NCBI RefSeq assembly: GCF_030272615.1 | Contig: NC_081412.1 | Coordinates: 25,450,501-25,514,500, forward strand | Reading direction: 5' to 3' | Source: Cryptomeria japonica | Taxonomy: Eukaryota; Streptophyta; Pinopsida; Cupressales; Cupressaceae | Length of the DNA: 64,000 bases | Part shown: piece after piece, positions 10,691-23,372 of the stretch | Layout of the letters: every line of letters starts with the position of its first letter | Position numbering within the stretch: position 1 is the stretch's first letter | Notes under the pieces: model-generated | Told to the model about the DNA's origin: nothing | The model's database searches: none | The model's input: the letters and a program-made list of their open reading frames with translations, nothing else | Program-made: the position numbers and the translations under genes

Positions 10691-13600
10691 GGCCTCAATG
10701 AGACCCCCCAAGGACAACTTCCTTCACCCCAAGCATAGAGCGCAACTGAAGGTTGCGTGGAGATGCCAAAGGTTTAGTAAAGATGTTAGCAACCTGCTCC
10801 TCTATAGGAATGTACTCCAAGATGAGAAAAACATCTTGAATCAACTGTCTGATGAAGTGCATGTGAAGCTCAATGTGTTTAGTCCTCTGCTACTCCACTG
10901 GGTTGCGGGAAATTTGAATGGTACTCTGATTATCATACCAAAGAATAGTGGCACTATTAGGAGGGAACCCAAACTCAGTCATCAACTGTCAAAGCCATAA
11001 AACCTCCTGACTAGCTAACGCTGTTACTCGGTACTCATCTCTTGTAGATGATAATGCAAGAGTAGACTGCTTCTTGCAAGACCATGTGATAGGGCCAAAA
11101 CCAAGGCAAAAAACAAAGCTAGAAGTAAACTTCCAATCATGAGCATCACCAGCCCAATCTGAGTCAGTGAAGCCAACAATGTGAGGGGATCCTGAAGTAT
11201 AGTGAATGCCAAACTATGTAGTGCCCCGAATGTACCTCAAAATATGTTTGGAAGGTCGTCAATGGATCTGATGGGGATCATGGGAGAACCTAGAGACAAG
11301 ACCAACTGCAAAGGAAAGATGTGAGCGTGTATGTATCAGGTACAACAAACTGCCAACCAATTGCCTGTATAAGGTAGGATCCACAAAAGGTGTAGAACAA
11401 GTGGTAGACAAAATAACACCTCACTAAAAAGGTGTGGGTGCAGGCTTGCAGGCAAGCATGTCAAATATGTGAAGCATATCAAAAGCATACTTCTGCTAGA
11501 GTATGGAAATCCAATCGGAAGACTGAATAACCTATAGGCCCAAAAAATAGTGCAGAAGGCCAAGATCTGTCATCTCAAACTGCTCCATCAAAGCTCTCTG
11601 AATATCCTAAATCAAGGAGGATGAGCTACTGGTAATGATGAGATCGTCAACATATAGCACAAGGATAACTATTTCATCCCCCTGATGCTAAATATAAACT
11701 ATGGGATTAGAATAACAACGTGTGAAGAGTGTGGAGAGAAAGGAGTCCATATTCTCATAGAAGGCCCAAGGGGCCTGTTCGAGATCATATAATGAATGTC
11801 GAAGTCTACAAACCAAAGAGGAATCCTGCACAAATCCCTGAGGCTGCTCCATATAGATCTCCTCATGAAGGTCTCCATGCAAGAAAGCACTCTTCACTTC
11901 CATCTGAAAAACGGTCCATCCCTGTGAAGCTGCAAGTGAAAGTACAAAGCGAATAGAATTCATCTTGGCGACAGGAGAAAAGGTCTCAAAGTAATCAAGA
12001 CCCTCCACCTAAGAAAACCCCTTTGCAACAATATGATCCTTATACTTATTAATACAACCATCTGCAACATACTTTATACGGTACACCCACTTGCACCGAA
12101 CCAACTTTCTTCCTTTTGAAAGGGTACAAAGATCCGATCTATGATTCTTCACCAAAGAAGAATACTCCTCATCCATGGCCCTATTCCACTCTAGGTGACC
12201 TGTTGCCTCTGAAATCTTTTGAGGATCATCCAAAATGGCATGAATCAAAAGACTAGAACTAGATGTATGTGCACGAGTACGGCGAGTGTCTGAAGGATCA
12301 CCTGCCATAGAACATGCAACATCAACTGTAAACCGGACCCACTTGGGCAAAGGTTGAGTTGTGGGTGGTGGTGGTGGTGGAGATGGCGGACCATCATCTG
12401 CATCATCCTCAAGGAATAAGGAATCCTCAAAAGATGAAGAGGGAGGAGGAGGCAATGAGGGAGAAGCTAGTGATGTAGAATCCATAGGAGGATGGCGCTC
12501 ATCAAACTGGACATGTTGTCTAAATAGGACCTCATGAGAATCAGGATCAAACAACTTGTACGCCTTAACATCCTCATAGTAGCAAACATATTTGAGTGGT
12601 TGTCTCTTCCTCTCCATGGCTTTCCTCTAAGCATCTGGAATAAATGCCCAAACCTCTCTACCAAAAACTCAAAATGATGAAACATTAGGCTTCACATGGG
12701 ACCAAGCCTCCTCAAGAGTCATCTAGCGCAATGCCTTATGAGGCATCCGATTCTGAATAAAAGTGGCACAATTAACTGCCTCAGCCCAAAAAGTAGGCTG
12801 TATAGATCATGAATGAAGCATACAATTGGCCATCTCCCGTAGTGTCCTATTCATTCTCTCAGCAACACCATTCTATTGAGGAGTGTGAGGAACTGATAAC
12901 TGATGCTACAAACCATGCTCTATGCAGAAATCTGTAAAAGCCCGATTCACATATTCTCTCCCATTATCTATGCATATCCTTCGTATAGAAAGATCAGACT
13001 ACCTCTCTACAAATGTCTTAAAGACTCAAAATGAATCAAAGACATCTGACTTGTACTTAAGAAAGTACACCCATGTACGTCTAGAGAAGTCATCAATGAA
13101 TGTGAGCACATACTTGGACCCTGAAAAAGATGGAGTCAGAAATGACATAATATCATTGTGTATCAAATCCAAGGGTGCCTTAGCATGTGTGGCTCTACCT
13201 ATAGGAAAAGGATCCCGATGATGCTTGCCAAGTGTACAACCTTGACAAACACCATCAGTACGAGACATCTAAGGGAGCCCAATCACAAGTGCCAATGTGC
13301 TCATCTGCTATAAGTATCTGTAATTGACATGGCCAAAACACTCATGCCAAAATCTTCTCATTGAATCTGCATGTGCTACAAGAGCAACACCTAAATCATT
13401 TGGACTCTCAAAGCCATAATACATGTATAACCGATAATCAAGATCAACACTGCCAGTAGTTACAACCAAATCAGAATCATGGAGCTCTGTAATAACTACA
13501 TCATGTGGTTGTTAGTCATTTGGCGGGTCAGCGCCTCATGTGGATTCATGTCATGGCTTTCTCTTGCCTCTCGTGTATCCTTAACTCTGGTTGTACACCC

Positions 13601-15092
13601 GTTCACTAACAACTCAAGCTTTTGGTGTAACGACAATGGTGATCTCAACAAATGGTATTAGAGGGCCAGGTCATAGGTTTGAATCCCTGGAGTTTCCCTT
13701 GGAATCCTTAGTAGTCACTGAGGGGATTGTTGGTCATTTGATGGGTCAGCGCCTCCTATGGATTCGTGACATGGGTTTCTTCCGCCTCATATGGATCCTT
13801 AACTCTGGTCACACGCCCATTCACTAACAGCTCAAGCTTTTGGTGTAACGGCAACGGTGATCCCAATAGTGGTGAGAACTCAACAATTTTACTAGAGCCA
13901 AAATGATAAATTTGATAAACAGAGAGGAGGTTTGTCGAAATGTCAGGAACCAGAAGAACATCCTGAATAAAACCACCTGTCAATGGAACAGTACTTGAAC
14001 TTGAAACTGAAAGTTGTGTTGAGTCACCAACTGCAATCTATAAAGTATCATTGTGAGCAAGTGAGGTAACAAGCTGCTGAGAGTGTGTCATGTGGTGAGA
14101 AGCCCCTAAATCAATAATCCAAGTGGATGCAGAAGTAATAGCTCATGCAGAAAGAGCATGTTCTTTCCCTGTAGAAGAGGAAGAAGGAGACTGGGGAGAA
14201 GAAATATGATGTTGTTGCATGGCTTCCTCCAAAGCCTCTAATCGTTCCCAACACCAGGAAGCTGGATGTCCTTCCTTGCCATAGAAACTGCAAAGTTCAT
14301 CTAATTTCTTCTTACTCTTGGAGGAAGACTCACCAGACTTAGAAGACTTCTCCTATTTGGGATAGGACTTAGATTTAGAATCAGACTTAGGTGGTGGTTT
14401 GGAGGGACTCTCACTACCAGCTGAATCCTTTCTAGGCTTCGATTTCTGTTTCTTGCTCTCTTTATATATATGTGCAACCAATGCTTTGTTCTTTGATCAT
14501 GTGAGAGTGTCCAACTAAGATAGGTGAGCCTTCTCACAAGTCAAGTGATCATAGAACACATCAAATGTAGGCATGGTGAAGTGTGCACCCAAGGCATCCA
14601 TAGTAGAATAAAATGTAGAAGCAAATATCTGATAGGGACCTCGAATCTTAGAGAGAATTAGGTAGATACACTCTGTGTCTGTCTTATTTTTACCACAACT
14701 GTGTAGGATAGATCTGTTAGTTTTAAAATTGTTCAGGAAGTCCTCAATATGAGAAAAGACTCAGGTAACAAAGAAAAGAATTATGCCTCAATTTGTAATG
14801 CTCTAAACTTATTGATGGTACCAAAAAGATCAGCTAACTTGGACCACATAGCTCAAGGAGTGAGTAAACCATCAAGGTGAAAAACCAAGTTGTCTGAAAC
14901 ATGTAATGAGATGACACCCATAGCCTCATCCATCTTATTCTCGTGTTGAAGAGTCTCAAAAGGATGTTGCAACTGAAGCTGAGCCTCATCCTAACAAGAC
15001 CACAACCCACTTGATCTGAGAAGCCTCGTCATAGGATCTTTCTAGATATGATAGTTATGTGATGTAAGAAGCTCAACTGAGGAATCTGCCAT
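10691..15092 (-). pseudogene. Ty1-copia gag-pol polyprotein, many stops, split by a TRIM
   Basis: From ATG at 15092 to TGA at 10691, less the TRIM, this is about 1346 codons, normal for a one-frame copia polyprotein. In order: gag; a zinc knuckle near 14300-14250 (CSFYGKEGHPASWC, second Cys now Tyr); protease flank (ISTNLLSVYQIYHF, 13930-13880); GAG-pre-integrase (FWHECFGH, CQGCTLGKHH); integrase core (FIDDFSRRTWVYFLK, GVAERMNRTLREMAN); RT (KSAFLHGDL, YVDD at about 11650); RNase H (DNQSTIQIS, RTKHIELHMHFIRQ, IFTKPL). More than ten stops occur, mostly TAG where related proteins have Gln or Trp, for example 15042-15044, 14991-14993 and 12009-12011. That fits decay of methylated cytosines in CHG or CG sites, an inference. 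Confidence 0.95.
13510..13868 (+). mobile_element. TRIM (terminal-repeat retrotransposon in miniature)
   Basis: Two 141-bp direct terminal repeats (13510-13650 and 13728-13868) flank a 77-bp interior. The interior has a tRNA-Met-like primer site two bases inside the left repeat (TGGTATTAGAG from 13653) and a purine run just before the right repeat (ACTGAGGGGAT). Repeats start TGTT and end CAACA or CAATA. The 5-bp duplication GTGGT (13505-13509 and 13869-13873) is exact. Removing the element and one GTGGT restores the copia reading frame. It codes for nothing and would depend on other elements' enzymes. Confidence 0.93.
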
Positions 15093-16111
15093 GTGTACCT
15101 TTACCTGCTCTTTCTCTTGCTCTTGTGTTTTTTAATTAAGTGATCTTTTAGACTAGACAGAGGATGCATAAGGGGGTTTGTTGTTTGAGTTTTAGGTATT
15201 CTGATTTTCTGAAGTAAAATACAGAAAGTAGAAAATAACACCACCACAAGATAAAAAACCAAACCCCAGTACAATTTGAAAGCTAGAAAGAAAGGCAAGA
15301 GCAAAAAAAATACTTCAAAAAATATCTTTTGTACCTAGTAATTGTTTTCGAAAAATTAACCCCAAATATGAATAGGCCTTTCCAAAACCTTTCTGATGCC
15401 TATTCGTTTGCCAAAAAAGGAGTCTGTTTGCCCAAGTTATGGCTCTTGGAATGTAGAAAAAAAACTCTGACTTTGACCGCAAACAATAGGTACAAAATGG
15501 AAAAATCTGCAAACCTCACCTCTAGATCTAAAAAGAGCTCGAAGAGAGTTTTTCGGCACCTATTCATTTTCGAAAATATGACTATGTTTTCCCAAGTTAT
15601 GATGAAAAACCCACCTCTAGATCAAATAGGCCTTTTTTAAAATAAAAACCCACCCTCCTGGTGCCAGGGCGAAGCGGCGGCCGAGGTTGTACAAGGCGGT
15701 CAACGGTGGTGGTTGGGCGTATTTGTGAGGCGGCGGTTCGGCAGAGCTGCTAGGCGGTGAGGATAGCAATTTATAAAACCACTATGATGGTCGATGGTAA
15801 CCGTCGAAGTTGGTTGTGACGGTTAAGAAACTGTCGACAACTTACGGTGATGTAAGCGGCCTGGGCACACAAAAACTGCTCGAATTTTATTTTTATTTTT
15901 ATTTTTTTTCAAAATTTGTGCCCAATAAGGGCATAAACCAAATTTTATATGAAAATGGGGGTTTTGGGGTGTTTTGAGCTCAACGGTGAGGTCCATTTGA
16001 GCCCAAAATGCCTAGAAACAAAGAAGCACCCCAAATGCAAATAAAAACTCTAAAAAAACTTGAAACCCTGGCCTCCAAAAAATCTTCTGAAAAATCAGGA
16101 TCAAGTGGCAA

Positions 16112-16132
16112 CAGATGTAGGCTCTGATACCA
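16112..16132 (-). other. Primer-binding site, initiator tRNA-Met type
   Basis: The minus strand reads TGGTATCAGAGCC immediately inside the 5' LTR, the standard copia site for priming minus-strand DNA synthesis. Confidence 0.92.
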
Positions 16133-16459
16133 TGAAGAAGTTGAGAAATACAACTTTAGAGATCCCAATAACTCCTGCAAGCAAAATACTTGTCACAAGA
16201 GAAGAATGGAGGCAAAAAAACAATAATGGCTTTGAAGAAAAAAGATTATTATTCAGAGAGGGAATGAAATAAAAAGTACAATACAATCTTTATAAAAGGA
16301 GAATATGCAACCCTAAAGTTGTGCAACCCTTAAGAAACCCTAAATGAATAAAGTGTATTTAATAATTAGAATAATTATTAAATGACTAAGTTTAGCTTAA
16401 GCGTAGATGATAATAGACTAATAATTAAATAAATAATTATTAGCTAATACATGATAACT

Positions 16460-16465
<6 letters not shown>
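16133..16465 (-). repeat. Copia LTR, right copy (element's 5' LTR)
   Basis: It lies directly next to the tRNA-Met primer-binding site (16112-16132). The outer terminus reads CTAAC then TATATA, so the terminal CA seen in the left copy is lost or merged into the TA repeat. Confidence 0.9.

Positions 16466-16525
<60 letters not shown>
16465..16525. repeat. (TA)n microsatellite
   Basis: About 30 TA units directly abut the outer end of the right copia LTR. The other side of the insertion (10122-10131) has only a few TA units. Confidence 0.95.
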
Positions 16526-16528
<3 letters not shown>

Positions 16529-17239
16529 GCCTTAGAATGAGGATATATATAAATAACTTGTATCACTGATAAATTCTCTTCTATATTATTTCATTTCAAA
16601 ATTTAACCAAAATAAAGATTTACCACAGCTATGAGATTGATTATACGGACTAAAATTAACCACCGAATGCATGTGAATGAAACTAAACCTTAGCTTTGGG
16701 AAAAGAAAAATGGGCAAGAGTAGAGTAACAATGCAAATAGCATATCAGTTATAAAAAAATGCACTTAGATATTGTAGTAACAATAGATACATGTCATGCA
16801 TACAAAACTTAAGTACACAAGAAGTTGGCAGCTCTTAAGCCCTTTTAACTTTCCTAATCAAGGGGTTAGTTATAATTCTAATACTTTATACCATGACTTA
16901 TGAGAGGAATAAAATAGAAAACCTCATATGAGAATTAGTGTGTTAACAAAATTCATGTAACACTCTTGTGTGACAATGAGTCTCTATGTGAGTACGGATA
17001 TGGTCAACTTTAGGTTTAAAATTTACTTTTTACAAGACCTTTGCCTAGAACCCTAAGTTGTAGTCGAGAAGGGTGGAACATTAGCTTCACACTTAAGTGT
17101 GATTGCAACTATTTGAAAACCTTTGGCCAATGTGGTGCTAATACCAAGAGCATCGGTTATTTCTATAGTCTAGATATACACCCCAGTTAGAGGTCATACT
17201 AGTTAGGGGTATCCTATAGTGTATGACCAACTAGGGAGA
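16526..17239. other. Non-coding, nothing recognised
   Basis: AT-rich spacer without ORFs or paired repeats. Confidence 0.4.
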
Positions 17240-17440
17240 TTTGTAGGATTATACACCAGTCTCAGATGGTGTGAGTTCAATTTTTTGTTACCTACTTGCG
17301 AAGGGTCGGTCCAATCCAATTGGATATGGCATGGAGGAGTAGTAAGTCCGCGATTGGGCAAAAAAGTGCACTGCTGATACTTTCCCTCCTCAATGGTCTA
17401 TTGGTAAAGTTATGAAAGATCAAAATTTGGCATCTGGAAA
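17240..17440 (+). repeat. Possible tRNA-derived SINE fragments
   Basis: GGTGTGAGTTCAATTTT (about 17268) resembles a pol III B box and is followed by a GC-richer body and a short A run (CAAAAAAG, about 17359-17366). A separate A-box-like TGGTCTATTGGTAAAG is at about 17395. Order and spacing do not make one intact SINE. It could be two fragments, or chance. Confidence 0.3.
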
Positions 17441-17599
17441 ATATATTTTCTAAACCTCTCTAATCATTGAATTTGAAATGTTAAAGTTTCCATTTGTATC
17501 TACTATTTTTGCTCATAGCATAGATCTCTATTCAATTCAAGATTTCAGTTTTAAGTTCAAGTTTCCTTTCAGATATTTAATGATAAAAAAAAAATTGCA

Positions 17600-20500
17600 A
17601 GTATTTCCTTTCTTTCTGCTTCAAGTTGAAAGACTTTTAATTTTAATTTGCATAGATTAATTTGCTCGTTACATAGTCAAATCCTTGAATAGCTCTAGAA
17701 TATAAAGAGTTGGGGCCAAGGGATAACCTTGGCAAATGGAATGAAGAGTCCAAAGGAATTAGATTGTTAGCTATGAATGGTAATATAGGCAATGGAATCA
17801 ATAAAGAGAATACTAACATATTGAAAGAAATGAGGACCAAATTCCAAAGGTTGAAGCATGGTTAGAATGAAAGGCCATTCAATACAAGTGTACATCTTGG
17901 AAATTTATTTTTTTAGGAAAAGAGCATTCTATTTGTATGACACATTGAGTAGGGTATTGGCTCCCCAATTGCAAATATCCTTCAAATATCCAATATTAGG
18001 TATGAACTTGATGTTTCCTTTATTAATAACTTTCCCTAAGGACTTGGAATGAAATTTTGAGATAAAATCTATGCATGTCTTCAACCACACACTCCCAAAG
18101 GGCCTTGCAGAATTCACAAGGAAAATCATCACATCCAAAATCCTTGTCATTGGTCGTGGTTTGAATATCCTCCTTAACATAAATAGTCAAGAGAAATTGA
18201 TCACATAAGACTTGTTATGGAGAGGAAATTTGATGAGAAATATATTGAAGTCATTTCTAAAGGGAACAATAAGGAATTTCTAAAGGGAACAATCTCACTC
18301 AAGAGAATTTTCTTGGGTTGTACAAACTTGTTCATGGTGCTTATAAAAGACCTAGAGAATATGCAACAACTCCTTGAGAATTTCTTGACCATCCTTGGTC
18401 TATTTGAAAACATGAGAGGTGTAAAAATCTTTGAGAGCTTGGAAAAAATATTTGAATTCTCTCCCCCACTTAAATCTAGTGTTGTCTAGACTTAATTTGA
18501 GCACCTTTGGCATAATAGTAATCAACTATTTTCATTTGGTGTCTCGGCTCTACCACCCTAAAGGTTGTAATGTAGGAGACACAGGATCAACCTCAAGCAC
18601 CACCATAGAATTGGGAATATTTGAGGTGGTGGCCTCATATGCACATTTCTAATAAATTTCCAATTGGTGAACATAAATGCGAAGTAAGTAAGAAGTACAT
18701 CAGATTTCTCTATTCCACCAATCAATCTAGCTAGTTGGTTAAGTGGATTGGCGTTCAAGGTTTCATATCTTCCTAATATGAGCTAGAAAAAATTGTTTAC
18801 TCAAAAAAGAAGTATTAGAAGAATTGAATCTTAAAACTTTGATGATGCCTCTATTGAATTTTGAATTTGATGGGAAAGTGATTAAGTAAGGTGACATCCA
18901 ACAAAAAATCCATCACGATGGGAAACCAAATGGCAAAGGAAAAAAAAATAGTGCACAGAATCCTAACATTATCAAGGTATTCAAAGACCCTATTAGATAC
19001 AACTCAAAAGTTACACCACATATGCCAAAAAGATTGATTATGATGGTAGCTCAAGTTGAGATAAAAAAATACATAATTTCTTGCATAATATGGTACCACG
19101 CCTCTTGCTTTCTAATTGTCCAACATGTGACTAGTGGTCCCTCTTTACCATACACCATCTCAACCATATTTTAAAATAGTCAGATATAGCCCAAGTGGTA
19201 GTAGGCATATAATTATCTATCCATGGGCATAAACATTTATGATTCCAAAAGAATGATTGTCAACATTCAAGAGAGTCTAGATCACATGACTACACAATTG
19301 TAGTCATCAACATATGAGTGTCATATAGGATAGAGAAAGGTGATAAAACCTCCATTTTCAACACCATGATTGTTGCAGAACATAGTATTGACATGACATG
19401 TAGTAGAAAGCATGGAATCAATTATATTCACTTCTTGTAAATAAAGTGCATCTAGAGATGATTTCTTTTGAGATGTATTCTATATAGAATTATTCTTGGG
19501 GAGGTCAACAAGACCCCAAAAATTATTAGATATAAAATTCATGGGCGAGAGTCAAGCATATCCTTGCTATCTGACTCTTTCGGAGTGGAATAATAGTTTT
19601 GCAAAATTTTCAAGGAGAAAGAACCTAGCTAAATTTTGATTGATGAAAACATTCATTTCTCAATAGCATATTATCTCTCCTTCAAGTACCTATGAGGATT
19701 GTGATATCATCACAAGTGCCTTGGTAGTGGAAGAGAGTGAACAAAAAATTTTCTAGTGAAGATAAAACTAACACTAGTTGCGGCATTCAAGAGAACCTTG
19801 GTTTGGATGATGGAATTCCCAAGGGTGAGATAACCTATCTCCCCTTTCAAGAGAGTGAAATAGTTTTTTGGCTAAATCTTAGCAAAAAAAGAATTTGAAG
19901 TCAACTATGTTTTGGCTTGCACCCCATTAGTGTTGGTATTCCTACCTTTGCAATATGACACCATGGTCCATTTTTCCTCATATTTTGAGGTAGAAGTGTC
20001 TATAAAATAGGGATCTCAGGTGACCAAGAAGGTGATTTGACCTAGGGAGATACTAAAGAGAATTCATTAATTTTAAGTTTTCCATATTGACTCCTAAAAC
20101 ACATATTATGTAGATTAAGGTAAAGCATAAACACTAGGTGTGATAAAGGTTACAAATTTGAATGTCAACAAACTCTTTCAATTAATCTCAATGCAAAGTC
20201 ATTTTATGGATGAGGTTGATAAAAACTATCAGGCTCCACACAAATAAAATTTCCCAAAGAGGAAGCATTGATGGAATGTACAAAATTATAGCATATAATG
20301 GGTAGACTAGGAAAGTCAATCCATACTAGCATGCAATTTTTATTTTCATTTGACACTATGAACTCTCAATTTTAGGGTTGAAAACTAACAAGAATAAGGG
20401 AACTTACTACAGGAAATGCTTGAGGATAACTTTAGTATGGTTGTCCTTAGAAAAAAATAAAAGAACCTCTTAGTGAGGTTCTAAAGAGAATCAGACCTAA

Positions 20501-20700
20501 GTGCATGTAAGGCCTAATTCTCATTGACCCATTCCCAAAGCATGCTTCCAAGGTGAATTCTCCCCACAAAATATCCAATAAGAGTGAAATGTTATAACCA
20601 TTTGCAAGCACTACCAAATTTAGGGATAGGTAAAATAACATACACCAAGGAATTAGAATGTATACCCCATGAAATACATGTGGAAAATTATTTTAGGGAC
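17600..20700 (-). pseudogene. LINE (L1-like) remnant: endonuclease and reverse transcriptase
   Basis: Pieces of a non-LTR retrotransposon appear in the right order on the minus strand. At 20330-20170 there is a DUF4283-like segment (WIDFPSLP, then SSLGNFICVEPDS). At 19465-19410 is the start of the APE-type endonuclease (LDALYLQEVN) and at 19170-19090 its later part (KEGPLVTCWTI, QEAWYH). At 18180-17930 is the beginning of the reverse transcriptase (NKGNIKFIPN, then TLLNVSYK). Everything past the first RT motifs is missing or unreadable, and stops and frameshifts are frequent. The element would normally nick target DNA and prime reverse transcription there; this copy is long dead. Confidence 0.75.
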
Positions 20701-23227
20701 ATTTACTTAGAGGAGCCATTTTGCAAAGGCACCAAACCATTAACACCAACATGAACTACTAGGTTAAAGCCATTTGAGGCCATATAAAGGAGAAAACATG
20801 TAAGAAACCACAATAAGTGTAGAATAAAAATAAGTTTCCCATAGCAAGGGTTCAAAGTGACATAAGGAAAGCCATGAACAATGAAACAAATACAAACCCT
20901 AGAAAGTGTAACTACACACTTGATTGGTAGGCACCTAAGTAATTATGACAATACAAGGAGCTTAAGACTTATTAAACACCATGCTTTGGATATGTTTATA
21001 TTTTTGTTACTCATACAAGAGAAATATGGGATATATTAGTTCATTGAGATACATTGAAGTTTGTGTTCGTTGCACCTAAGTGACACATGGTAAGCTAAAA
21101 ATGCATAGCCTTTTATTGCCTTAGGGTGACATTCAAATTTGTATCAAATTATCAATCATGTATTGGGGTGAATGTTGAGGATAAATTTAACACAAGTTTT
21201 ATTGGTGTTCTAGGGCATGCTAAGGTGTTGATTATATATGAGCCACTTAAATAATAATTTAAATGTGTGTCTCTTTTGTATTGTTAGTTATGTTTGAGCT
21301 ACTACTGGTTACTATTGAAAGAATTTAACAGCAAAAGGAACATCAGATTTGTGGAACTTTAAAGAACATTAGAATTTATGTCAATTTCACCTTGGTAACT
21401 TCAAAGATAAGCAAGGCACATGTAAGTTGTTACTAATCTAAAGCTATGTTCACTTATTGATTGAACCATACTACTTTTGAGGACAAACAAAATATGGGAC
21501 TTGTTGGTGGTCTAAGACATGTTAGCATATTTGTTAATTACATGGGATTCATTTCAACGATAAGTTAAAAGTAAGACTTTTTGGTGGTTTATGGTATGTA
21601 TGTGGTTGTGTTGTTTGCACTTAAATGTGAGATTGGTTGGATCTTTGAAGAATTTTGGAATCAATTGATGTTGGAAACCCTTGAGTGACTAACTATATGT
21701 TGAATGTGAATTGTTCATTATTTAGGACATGCTATTGGATTTTGTTTCAATCATGCTTGTGCAATATTAACAAAAAATAAAATGTAAACCTAATTGGCTC
21801 CCTGGGACATTGTGAATTTGTGTTTGTTGTGATTGAGTGGTTTTGGAGTAATTAATTAAATACAAAACTTGTTAGTGCAATAAAAAATATAGGACTTCAC
21901 ACTAGTCGTATCTAAATGAGTTTGATGGTAAGTTGAACACACTACTTATTGGTTTTATGGGGCATGGTGTAAATTTTGTTAGTCACACTTTAGTAACTTT
22001 TAGTAAACTAAACATTTATGCTTTTTTAAATGTTAAAATTTGTGTTAATTATAATTGAACCATATTGACAATATCAAAAACATGTTAAGATCTATATAGT
22101 CAACTTGTTAAAATTTAGTCAATTGACCCAATGGATTAAAGTATTTTTGCCTAAAGATTATCACCATATTTTTGCCTCATATTATGCATTTTCCCTAAAT
22201 GATAGTGAGCATTGTTGGAAATAGTTTTGTCTCCTTGTGACAACTAAGTATAATTATGATGCATGCTTGTAAACATTAAAAAGAAAAGAAAATATGGTCT
22301 TTCATTATAGCATAAATTAATTACCAGCAATCACACCTTAGTGTGCAATGGCATGCCGAAGGAAATTTCATTTGTCAAGTATAATTTGTTAATAATCTAA
22401 CCATTTAGATTTATAAATTAAATTTATGAAATAAATTGTAAGATGATGAGTAAAAATAAAATTAATAAAACACAATTCAAAAGATATTGCTATTGTGTAA
22501 CAAAATTTGATGTAGTGAAGATATATTTCATATGAGAAATAACATCAAACAATAATATATAATAAAAAAGAATATTGAATGGTAGTACACAATTGAAATA
22601 AATTAAATAATATAATATGTTGAAAAATCTAATGATACATTGATTACCACTAAGTAAACAAAAGAAAAGACAAATAAAATCAAGTCACTTGTTGAATATA
22701 CATATATATATTTTTGATCAAATACTAAATATACGTGTATTTTATTCTCATAATTTAAAAGGATAATTTTTTTAATATTTGTAGCTAAATATCTATAAGA
22801 AAAAAATAAAGAAATTATATACATTTAAAATAATAGCAACAAGAAAATTGGTGAAAGAATCAAAAGAGTAGTCATAATTATGTCTATAAGAATATCAAGA
22901 AGAATGAGTTGTCACTCTTGTTCTTATAGACTATCGTTAATGTTTTTGTAAACAATAGTAGCATAGATGATTGAATTGTAAGGCCCTGTAAAGAGAAATT
23001 AATTTCATATCATTATAGGATTATAAGTCTTAAAATGATAAAGTAACTTGAGAAAACAAATTGGAATAAAAAATGTGAAATATATTAGTTGGCACTTTTG
23101 TCACGCACGAAAAAGCATATGGATCTAAATATGCATTTGTGATTGTGAGAAACAATCTTAGTATATAAGAGGAAAATTTATCATCATGAAGAAATAAATA
23201 GCTATAAAAAATGCAAATCTTTTTCAC
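20701..23227. other. AT-rich spacer, nothing recognised
   Basis: No domain, LTR pair or ORF above about 75 codons on either strand. The stretch from 22400 to 23200 is very AT-rich. It has several direct ATG/TTG-rich phrases but no clear repeat unit. Confidence 0.4.
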
Positions 23228-23372
23228 AAAGGTTGAAGAAAATCACCAATACCATGAGGGATATCGAAAAAGAAATGGAGCAGTCAATGCAGCTGTTGGA
23301 TTAATGTTGTCCTTTTGTTGGTTTTGTGCTAGTGCTCTGTTGGTTGGTCTGCTGGTTTTTTTTTGTTTAGTT
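23228..23372 (+). repeat. Duplicated retroposon 3' module, copy 1
   Basis: Closely similar to 26099-26244. It encodes the same C-terminal peptide (KKITNTMRDIEKEMEQSMQL, then LLD and a stop) and the same start of 3' untranslated sequence. It lies upstream of the ORF at 23377, so an older partial copy or tandem duplication precedes the element. Confidence 0.85.

Larger units (their letters stand above)
10132..16465 (-). mobile_element. Complete but inactive Ty1-copia element (minus strand)
   Basis: Two LTRs of about 333 bp (10132-10464 and 16133-16465) flank a single gag-pol reading frame read right to left. The primer-binding site is TGGTATCAGAGCC complementary to initiator tRNA-Met (plus-strand 16112-16132). 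The polypurine tract is the complement of 10465-10476. Both flanks are TA repeats, so the target duplication is TA-rich and its length cannot be fixed. The LTRs differ by two short indels and scattered substitutions. A TRIM has inserted at 13510-13868, and many stops make the copy non-functional. Confidence 0.95.

Noticed and set aside
17240-17440. Functional tRNA gene
   Set aside because: A-box-like and B-box-like words are in the wrong order and no cloverleaf can be drawn.
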